Shown in pieces: positions 34,768 through 40,726 of a DNA stretch of 40,726 nucleotides. The position numbers were made by a program, and so were the translations under genes. Below the pieces are notes generated by a model, which worked only from the letters and a program-made list of their open reading frames with translations, had not been told where the DNA came from and did not search any database. Origin of the DNA: Desulfobacteraceae bacterium (GTDB taxonomy: Bacteria > Desulfobacterota > Desulfobacteria > Desulfobacterales > Desulfosalsimonadaceae); contig QZJS01000123.1 in NCBI GenBank assembly GCA_003597945.1, positions 1 through 40,726 of the forward strand, given 5' to 3'. The stretch's first letter is position 1; each line of letters starts with the position of its first letter.

Positions 34768-36699
34768 TCAGCTTCCGGCGGCATTAATAAAACACCCGCC
34801 GCCGGAAGCGCGGCCCGCGGCGCCGGGTTTCCCGCCGTCACCATTGCTTCCGGCATCCCCGGTCAGCGCTGCCGCAGCGGAGACGGCCCCGGCGGCATTG
34901 ACCCTGCCGCCGGTTGCCACCCGGTTTGCCAGACCGGTTATCGGATCCACGGTATCAAGGATGATCTGCCGGACCTGCCCATGCGACAGCGCCGGACCAA
35001 TGGAAAAGACCAGTCCGGCTATCCCTGATACCACGGGCGCCGCCATGGAAGTCCCGCTTTTATATCCATATTCATCTCCTGCAAAATCCCATCGGATGCC
35101 GGTCAGGCATATATCGTCTAAAATTACCCTGCCGAAATTTTCTGCGCCATGGCCCTCAAGTCGGAATTGAAGAAAAAAATCTTCAAATTCCAAATCATTG
35201 CTCCAGACGACGACATCTTCAATCCCTAAGGAAACCCCGGAGATCTGATGAATCGGCTCATAGATCACGCCGTCTTGCGACAATTCCACGAAAAAAAAAT
35301 CGCGGTTGGGTTCCAGGTTGTAAAATATGGAAAATTTCAGGTTGAGCCCTCTGAAATCTTTCCCCCGGATCGGGTCACGGGTCCGGAGAAAAGCGGATTT
35401 ATCTCCCTGATGCGGCCCTGTTGCGCCAATGGCCACCAGGGAATCAAAAACCGATTCCCGGTGCGCGATGGACCAGGCTTCCGAACCCTCATCGATGGTC
35501 CACAAATCACCGCCGGATTCAAAATCATCTTCAAACATGACCGTTCGCCCGGGCGGCGCGGCGCTGTAGATATTCGACGACGATCCGCCGCCCGGGGCCG
35601 CCACATGAACCGTGGAGCTTCCGTAGTTGGAATAGCGGGCCAGTGCGTCGGTTTCATCCGTGGCCGCCACGGATATGATGTTGGCCAGAGCATATCCGGC
35701 CGGATAGGTGGGGTGGATGTCATTGTCCGCGCGATCGTTTCCGGCGGCGGCGACCACAAGTATCCCTTTTTCGTCCGCATATGAAAACACATCGTATTGC
35801 GACCGGCTGAACGCCGGCCCGCCGAAACTGCAATTGATGATGCGGGCCCCGTTATTCACGGCATATTCGACGGCCCGGATGATATTGCCCGATGTTGCAT
35901 TAAAGGAGCTGTCTTCATACAGATCAAAAATCTGCAACGGCATGATCCGCGCTTCCCACATGACGCCGGTGATCCCGACGGCGTTGTTGCCGACGGCGGC
36001 GATAATGGCGGCCACGTGGGTGCCGTGACCGTCGCCGTAAAGGTCCCGGGAATAATCCGACGGATTGTTGTCGTCGTTGACAAAATCCCATCCATGGATG
36101 TCATCAACATATCCGTTGGCGTCTTCATCCTCTATATTGCCGGGGATTTCAAAAGGATTGGTCCAGATATTGGCCGACAGGTCCGGATGGTCAATGGCCA
36201 CGCCGGAATCAATGACCGCGATAACGACCTCCCGGCTGCCGGTGGTGACGGTCCAGGCTCCGGCCGCGTCAATATCAGCGCCCGGCATACCGGATCGGCC
36301 ATTGACGCTCTGGCCGGTGTTGTTGAGATGCCATTGAAGTGCAAACTCCGGATCATCGGGCATCTGCTCCGGGCCATACAGATAATTAGGTTCGGCATAA
36401 TCGACTTGCGGCAACGCGTTGAGCCGCGCCGCCGCCGCCAAAACATCCACGGTTGCCGGCAGAAGCCAATGTTCGACCCGAATGGCCCGGATCTGATCAA
36501 CCAATGTTGCGTCAAGCATCCCACGGACAGCGGCCTTATCCGCTTCGGTCACGCCGGGTTTAAATTTCACCAGAACCTCGCGGGCCACATGATCGGCATC
36601 ACCGATATAGTCAGGATTCCCCGTAGCCCAGGCCCACCCGGGTGGAAAAAGAAAAAACAAAAAAAGCAGCGCGTAAAACAACCTCTTTGGAAGCGTCAT
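34768..36699 (-). CDS. Subtilisin-family (S8) secreted protease with inserted jelly-roll domain
   Basis: The protein has 643 aa from the ATG at 36697-36699; a longer frame to 36810 is rejected because the signal peptide begins here (residues 5-25). A fervidolysin-like propeptide (EVLVKFKPGVTEADKAAV) is followed by a catalytic domain with Asp164, His228 (GDGHGTHVA), oxyanion Asn321 and Ser551 (GTSMAAP). Residues about 386-540 form a beta-rich insertion, FEDDFESGGDLW to LDDICLTG, just before the serine. The C-terminus ends with GGGCFINAAGS and is encoded by a perfect hairpin. It should be exported and degrade extracellular protein. It converges on the DUF481 gene. Confidence 0.93.
   Translation of the reverse strand: MTLPKRLFYALLFLFFLFPPGWAWATGNPDYIGDADHVAREVLVKFKPGVTEADKAAVRGMLDATLVDQIRAIRVEHWLLPATVDVLAAAARLNALPQVDYAEPNYLYGPEQMPDDPEFALQWHLNNTGQSVNGRSGMPGADIDAAGAWTVTTGSREVVIAVIDSGVAIDHPDLSANIWTNPFEIPGNIEDEDANGYVDDIHGWDFVNDDNNPSDYSRDLYGDGHGTHVAAIIAAVGNNAVGITGVMWEARIMPLQIFDLYEDSSFNATSGNIIRAVEYAVNNGARIINCSFGGPAFSRSQYDVFSYADEKGILVVAAAGNDRADNDIHPTYPAGYALANIISVAATDETDALARYSNYGSSTVHVAAPGGGSSSNIYSAAPPGRTVMFEDDFESGGDLWTIDEGSEAWSIAHRESVFDSLVAIGATGPHQGDKSAFLRTRDPIRGKDFRGLNLKFSIFYNLEPNRDFFFVELSQDGVIYEPIHQISGVSLGIEDVVVWSNDLEFEDFFLQFRLEGHGAENFGRVILDDICLTGIRWDFAGDEYGYKSGTSMAAPVVSGIAGLVFSIGPALSHGQVRQIILDTVDPITGLANRVATGGRVNAAGAVSAAAALTGDAGSNGDGGKPGAAGRASGGGCFINAAGS
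34771..34809. repeat. 12-bp perfect inverted repeat at the 3' end of the S8 protease gene
   Basis: GCTTCCGGCGGC (34771-34782) and GCCGCCGGAAGC (34798-34809) flank 15 bases. The whole structure codes for the protease residues Ala-Ser-Gly-Gly-Gly-Cys-Phe-Ile-Asn-Ala-Ala-Gly-Ser and stops at the base before the stop codon. Confidence 0.7.
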
Positions 36700-36918
36700 A
36701 TCATCTCTGCAATGCAAGTTTCGTATAAACTTCTTTTGTAAAACAGATAACACACCCCCAAAAGCGGCGCAAGGTTTCAGGTTCGAGGTGTTTGAGGTGC
36801 CTGTTGACAAATCCGGCCTTATAGATCAAATAATAAGGATCAGGATTATAAAAAGACATCGTATCTGACAAATGACAATGCCTGCTTCCAACCACTCAAA
36901 ACGTATGGCTCAAAAACA
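36700..36918. other. Divergent intergenic region with degenerate short repeats
   Basis: On the minus strand, ACCTCAAAC, ACCTCGAAC and CTGAAACC run in tandem (about 36773-36799), an imperfect 9-base repeat. On the plus strand a perfect TTGACA at 36804-36809 lies 19 bases before AATAAT (36829-36834). No gene of credible length lies here. Confidence 0.45.
36804..36834 (+). promoter_or_regulatory. Candidate promoter of the DUF748 gene
   Basis: TTGACA (36804-36809, all six bases) and AATAAT (36829-36834, 5 of 6) are 19 bases apart, longer than the preferred 17. It is the only good -35 match in this gap, about 85 bases before the gene. Confidence 0.35.
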
Positions 36919-39900
36919 ATGAATAAAAAACAAAAATTCGCTCTTGCCATCGGCATACTGACGGGGATCTATGCACTGGCCGGGTTTGTGCTCATCCCGG
37001 TGGTTGCCAAATCCATTGTCCCGGACAAGCTCTCGGCCGCACTGCATCGTCCGGTAACCATCGAAAATATCGCATTTAATCCCTTTGTCCTTTCCTTGAC
37101 CGTCGAAGGGTTGCGTATCGGCGAACCCCGGGGAACCGATATTTTTGTGGCATTCGGACAACTCTATGTCAATCTCGGGCTCAGTTCCGCCGTTAAACTG
37201 GGACCGGTGATCAAGGAAATCCGGCTGACACAGCCATATGTGCGGGTTGCCCGGCATTCGGATAACACCTTTAACTTTTCCGACCTGGTCGCCAACAGCG
37301 ACAAGGATGAAGCAACGCCGGCTGAACCCGCTGTGGAGAAAACACCACTGCGTTTTGCTCTGCACCGGGTTCAGATAATCGACGGTGAAGTGGTTTTCGA
37401 CGATAAGACGGTCGATATCATCCATCGGTTTTCCCCGTTAAACTTTGAATTGCCCAGAATTTCCAGTTTCAAAGGCGATATCGACATATTTTCCCAACCC
37501 ATGCTGACCGGCCGCGTCAATGACACCGATATCGCCATTGCCGCCCGGACCAAACCCTTTCTCGACTCACTGGAAACCATCGTCGATATCGACGTAAAAG
37601 GCCTGCGTCTGCCCCATTATTTCGGCTACGCGCCGCAAGACATCGGTTTTGAAGTAACAAACGGCGGCCTGGATATCACCTCATCGGTCTCTTTTAAACG
37701 GGATGCTGACCAGAAACTGTTGCTTGAGGTTTCAGGCCGGGCGATTTTATCCGGTCTGGAACTTGTCGATGATGCCGGCAATCCATTTTTCTCCATGGCC
37801 GCGCTGGACATCACGATGGCGCCGTCAGCGCCGCTGGAAAACAACATTCATCTTAAATCGATTATTATTGATGCGCCGCACCTCCACGTCGTTCGCGGTT
37901 CCGACGGCACGGTCAACCTGGCAACCCTGGGGCCCGGCGCAGCGGCAAACATAGATAACGATAACGCTGAAACTGAAAATGACGATGAAATAGCCGGCCC
38001 GGTTGCCGACGCAACGGAAACGGGCATCCTGGAAGCCCCTGAAGCAGAAGATGCCTCACCGCCGTTGGTTCTTGCCGTTGATGAAATCCGGTTAACCGCA
38101 GGGCGGTTGGATTTCAGGGATTTGGCGGCCCCGGCCGCCGGGGAGGCCCCCATGACAATGGTCCTGGGCGATATGACCGTATCTGTGGATGGATTCGGTT
38201 TAGCCTCCGGGCAATCCGCCGCCGTTGAATTTAACGGGACCGTCAACCATACCGCAGCTATCGGCCTGACCGGATCTTTCAGCACAACCCCCTTGGCCGG
38301 GGATATGAAACTGAAGATAACCGGCCTGAATCCTTCCTGGGGTCAGCCCTATGTGCCGGAATCCATCCGGCTTTCGGTTGCCGGGGGATCCCTTGACCTG
38401 ACGGCGGATGCCGGGGTGGAAACGACAACGGATGGCGAACTTGCCGCATCGGTTGCCGGCAACGTCTCACTGACAGATTTTTCCGTCCTGGATCGTGATC
38501 TGGGAAGCGATGTGCTTAACATCCGTTTATTTTCCATCAACGGCATAGACGTCCGCCACAATCCCACGGCCATCCGGATCGATGATATCCTGCTCGACGG
38601 ACTTTCGCACCAGATCGTAAGACAGGACGACGGCGCCCTGAATCTGGTCCGGATTTTTGGCGCGGGTACTCAAAAAACAACGGTCAAAGAAGAATCAGCG
38701 GAAAAGGCTGAAGGGACCGTCACGCCGGCAAGTCCGGATGAGCCGGCCCCGGATGCCGGTGAAACGGACGCCCCATCCGCATCTTCGGCATTGCCCTTTC
38801 CGGTGGCCATCGGCGAAATACGGCTTCAGGATCTGTCCGTAAATTTTACCGATCGCCATGTTACGCCCAATTTCTCAACCCGTCTTGATTTGACCGAGGG
38901 CAGCGTCAAAGGCATGACATCCGAATCATTTGAAGGGGCGGATCTGATGATCAAAGGGGCCGTGGATCAGCAGGCCGTCATCGCTATTTCAGGCCGCATC
39001 AATCCCCTGCTCGCCGACCCGTTGATCGATGTGACTTTTGAATTGAAAAATCTGGAACTCAGCCCCCTGTCGCCCTATTCGGGCGCCTACATCGGCAACG
39101 CCATTGAAAAAGGCAAATTGAATCTGGATCTTTCTTACCAAATCGCGGAAAAGCAGCTTCAGGCCAAAAACCAGATATTGCTCGACCAGTTTACCCTCGG
39201 ACACAAAATTGACAGTCCGGACGCCCTTAACCTGCCGGTGGGATTGGCCATCGCACTGTTAAAGGACCGCAGCGGCGAGATCAATCTCGATATTCCCGTA
39301 TCCGGAAAAACCGATGACCCCCGGTTTTCCGTGGGTAAAATTATTATCCAATCCCTGACCAATATCATGACCAAAGCCGCCACCTCGCCGTTCGCGTTGG
39401 CGGGCATACTGGTGGGCGGCGGCGAAGAACTCCAGTACATCGAATTCGTTCACGGCCTGTCCTTACTAAACGAAGAATCAATAAAAAAAGTAAAGGCGGT
39501 CGAAGAACTGTTGTTCCAGCGGCCCGAGCTGAACCTGGAGATCACCGGCTATACGGATGTTGAAAAAGACCGAACGGCGCTTGCGGAAACATCCCTCGAT
39601 TATGAATTGAAAACCCTGAAATGGTCTGAAACCGGACAAAATAAGGATAAGGATCACATCACCGCCGCGGAACAGGTGGCATTCACCGATGAAGAATACG
39701 AAAAATATCTTCGAAAGCTTTATGCAAAAAAAGTTCTATCCAACCCTGACGCCGGGCCGGAGGCAAAACCCTTATCGGATAAAAACCTGACCAAGGCGGA
39801 AATGAGAGCCGCCATCCTTGGGCAGATCACCATACCGGATGCGGCACTGGGACTGTTAAGCCGGCAGCGCGCTCAGGCGGTAAGAAAATATATATTGGCC

Positions 39901-40011
39901 CAGGGCCGTATTGATGCCCGCCGGTTATTTATCATAGAGGCGCAAACGCTGTCGCCCAAAGATAAAAACGCCGATTTTGACGATGCCCGTGTGGAATTGG
40001 GGCTGCGGTAA
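36919..40011 (+). CDS. DUF748 (AsmA-like) envelope protein with OmpA-like C-terminal segment
   Basis: The 1030-aa protein has one N-terminal membrane helix (residues 8-30) followed by the family opening LSAALHRPVTIENIAFNPFVLSLTVEGLRIG. The body repeats AsmA-like beta segments that describe integration of successive layers (VDEIRLTAGRLDFRD, IGEIRLQDLSVNFTDRH). Two acidic or Pro/Ala-rich linkers lie near residues 345-385 and 590-620. Residues about 843-885 (VKAVEELLFQRPELNLEITGYTDVEKD) look like an OmpA-type peptidoglycan-binding motif. AsmA relatives form lipid-transporting bridges between membranes, so an envelope role is likely. No ribosome site precedes the ATG; a 16-codon upstream frame ends over it. 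Confidence 0.88.
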   Translation: MNKKQKFALAIGILTGIYALAGFVLIPVVAKSIVPDKLSAALHRPVTIENIAFNPFVLSLTVEGLRIGEPRGTDIFVAFGQLYVNLGLSSAVKLGPVIKEIRLTQPYVRVARHSDNTFNFSDLVANSDKDEATPAEPAVEKTPLRFALHRVQIIDGEVVFDDKTVDIIHRFSPLNFELPRISSFKGDIDIFSQPMLTGRVNDTDIAIAARTKPFLDSLETIVDIDVKGLRLPHYFGYAPQDIGFEVTNGGLDITSSVSFKRDADQKLLLEVSGRAILSGLELVDDAGNPFFSMAALDITMAPSAPLENNIHLKSIIIDAPHLHVVRGSDGTVNLATLGPGAAANIDNDNAETENDDEIAGPVADATETGILEAPEAEDASPPLVLAVDEIRLTAGRLDFRDLAAPAAGEAPMTMVLGDMTVSVDGFGLASGQSAAVEFNGTVNHTAAIGLTGSFSTTPLAGDMKLKITGLNPSWGQPYVPESIRLSVAGGSLDLTADAGVETTTDGELAASVAGNVSLTDFSVLDRDLGSDVLNIRLFSINGIDVRHNPTAIRIDDILLDGLSHQIVRQDDGALNLVRIFGAGTQKTTVKEESAEKAEGTVTPASPDEPAPDAGETDAPSASSALPFPVAIGEIRLQDLSVNFTDRHVTPNFSTRLDLTEGSVKGMTSESFEGADLMIKGAVDQQAVIAISGRINPLLADPLIDVTFELKNLELSPLSPYSGAYIGNAIEKGKLNLDLSYQIAEKQLQAKNQILLDQFTLGHKIDSPDALNLPVGLAIALLKDRSGEINLDIPVSGKTDDPRFSVGKIIIQSLTNIMTKAATSPFALAGILVGGGEELQYIEFVHGLSLLNEESIKKVKAVEELLFQRPELNLEITGYTDVEKDRTALAETSLDYELKTLKWSETGQNKDKDHITAAEQVAFTDEEYEKYLRKLYAKKVLSNPDAGPEAKPLSDKNLTKAEMRAAILGQITIPDAALGLLSRQRAQAVRKYILAQGRIDARRLFIIEAQTLSPKDKNADFDDARVELGLR

Positions 40012-40043
40012 GATAGGAATCCACTGCTGACAAGAGAAAAGCC

Positions 40044-40076
40044 GCAATATTTTTAAGACCGAAAGGAGGATATTGC
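40044..40076 (+). other. Inverted repeat enclosing an orphan Shine-Dalgarno sequence ahead of mscS
   Basis: GCAATAT (40044-40050) and ATATTGC (40070-40076) are perfect complements, and the 19-base loop between them holds GAAAGGAGG (40061-40069). No start codon stands at a suitable distance after it. The mscS-like gene has its own AAGGAG site further on. Confidence 0.45.
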
Positions 40077-40140
40077 TTAAACCGAATCTGCCGCATGCGG
40101 CGCGGCCTGACACAAAACGCTTTATAAAAGGAGAACACCA

Positions 40141-40726
40141 ATGGAATTTGATCAAATTTTTGAAAAGATATCGGAACTGCTTGTGCTTTACGGCTTAAAG
40201 ATCATCACGGCAATTATCATCCTGATCGTGGGGCGATGGATTGCCATGGGCGTCCGCAATATCGTGCGTCGCCTGATCCGCCGAGCCAATGTTGATGAAA
40301 TCATCGTCAGCTTTGTGGGCAGTCTGGTATACGTTGCCTTGCTGGCGTTTGTGGTGATTGCCGCACTGGGGCAGTTGGGCATCCATACCACGTCTTTTAT
40401 CGCCATCCTGGGCGCTGCCGGCCTGGCCATCGGCCTGGCCCTTCAGGGCTCGCTGGCAAATTTTGCAGCCGGTTTCCTGATGATTATTTTCCGCCCTTTT
40501 CGCGTGGAAGATTATATCGAGGGCGGGGGGATTGCCGGGACAGTCGAAGAGATACAGATCTTTACCACCACGCTTAAAACACCGGACAACAAGACCGTTA
40601 TCGTTCCCAACGCCAAAATGACGGGCGACAACATCATCAACTGGTCCGCCAAGGGAACCCGGCGCGTGGATATGGTGTTCGGCATTGGTTACGGCGATGA
40701 CATCGACAAAGCAAAAAAGATTATGG
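40141..40726 (+). CDS. Small-conductance mechanosensitive channel MscS family (3' end outside the window)
   Basis: The 195 complete codons run to the right edge from an ATG preceded by AAGGAG at good spacing. Membrane helices lie near residues 17-37 and 56-82. The pore helix segment (GAAGLAIGLALQGSLANFAAGFLMIIFRPF) has the Gly/Ala-rich TM3 pattern of MscS, and VEDYIEGGGIAGTVEEIQIFTTTLKTPDNKTVIVPNAKM is the conserved beta domain. It opens under membrane tension to release solutes in osmotic downshock. E. coli MscS is 286 aa, so about a third of the gene is missing. Confidence 0.94.
   Translation, partial: MEFDQIFEKISELLVLYGLKIITAIIILIVGRWIAMGVRNIVRRLIRRANVDEIIVSFVGSLVYVALLAFVVIAALGQLGIHTTSFIAILGAAGLAIGLALQGSLANFAAGFLMIIFRPFRVEDYIEGGGIAGTVEEIQIFTTTLKTPDNKTVIVPNAKMTGDNIINWSAKGTRRVDMVFGIGYGDDIDKAKKIM

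Noticed and set aside
36700..36810. N-terminal extension of the S8 protease
   Set aside because: It would bury the signal peptide and is made of low-complexity repeats; the ATG at 36699 gives a proper export signal.
1..40726. CRISPR arrays, transposases, integrases and tRNA or rRNA genes
   Set aside because: No regularly spaced repeats, no transposase- or recombinase-like proteins and no cloverleaf-like sequence were seen on reading the gaps and coding regions.

Overview
This is 40.7 kb of bacterial chromosome from a Gram-negative organism. It carries an outer-membrane-type DUF481 barrel, an FtsEX-EnvC division module, a Wzc-type capsule kinase, PrmA/RsmD/CoaD housekeeping genes and a UbiE/MenG quinone methyltransferase. 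Overall gene style (DUF362, B12-type radical SAM protein, IPTL-CTERM protein, a Gly-Gly-Cys-Phe-Ile C-terminus on a secreted protease) suggests Desulfobacterota, perhaps Desulfobacterales. That assignment is inference; no rRNA or sulfate-reduction gene lies in the window. No tRNA, rRNA, CRISPR array or transposase was seen, and no gene-free stretch exceeds about 300 bases.

Region 1 (1-14.6 kb) is a surface-polysaccharide locus in two divergent arms. The left arm (minus strand, visibly AT-rich) encodes a DUF362 protein, an ATP-grasp ligase, a GT4 glycosyltransferase and a carbamoyltransferase cut by the window edge. It looks like a glycan- or metabolite-decorating cassette. The right arm (plus strand) is one tight operon: GT4 glycosyltransferase, WcaJ-like phosphoglycosyl transferase, Wzy/WaaL-type membrane protein, CpsB/YwqE PHP phosphatase, a membrane-anchored helical-repeat plus jelly-roll protein, Wzc/GumC-type tyrosine autokinase, and an unusual membrane-anchored J-domain protein. 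Five of the six junctions overlap or are under 5 nt. Wzx and Wza homologues are not in the window.

Region 2 (14.6-17.4 kb) holds secreted products: a metzincin protease with dockerin-like calcium repeats, and an IPTL-CTERM protein (predicted exosortase substrate) with a promoter that has a palindrome over the -10/start region.

Region 3 (17.2-24.7 kb) is housekeeping: a possible 50-aa ORF, rsmD, coaD, a DUF368 (polyprenyl-phosphate translocase family) gene coupled to pcm, prmA, a LysM-bearing D,D-carboxypeptidase and a B12-type radical SAM protein.

Region 4 (24.7-30.4 kb, minus strand) is a division and wall-remodelling cluster in the order ftsE-ftsX-envC-ctpA-yibQ-like, with the radical SAM gene at its end.

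Region 5 (30.4-40.7 kb) contains pyrE, preceded by a leader with a 58-codon ORF running through an intrinsic terminator (architecture like enterobacterial pyrimidine attenuators), then queD, dnaJ, ubiE/menG, a DUF481 protein, a subtilisin-family protease with a jelly-roll insertion in its catalytic domain, a 1030-aa DUF748 protein and the start of an MscS channel. The best candidates for new biology are the pyrE leader, the J-domain/NTF2-like protein of the polysaccharide operon, the DUF362/ATP-grasp/carbamoyltransferase cassette, and the perfect hairpin that encodes the protease C-terminus.
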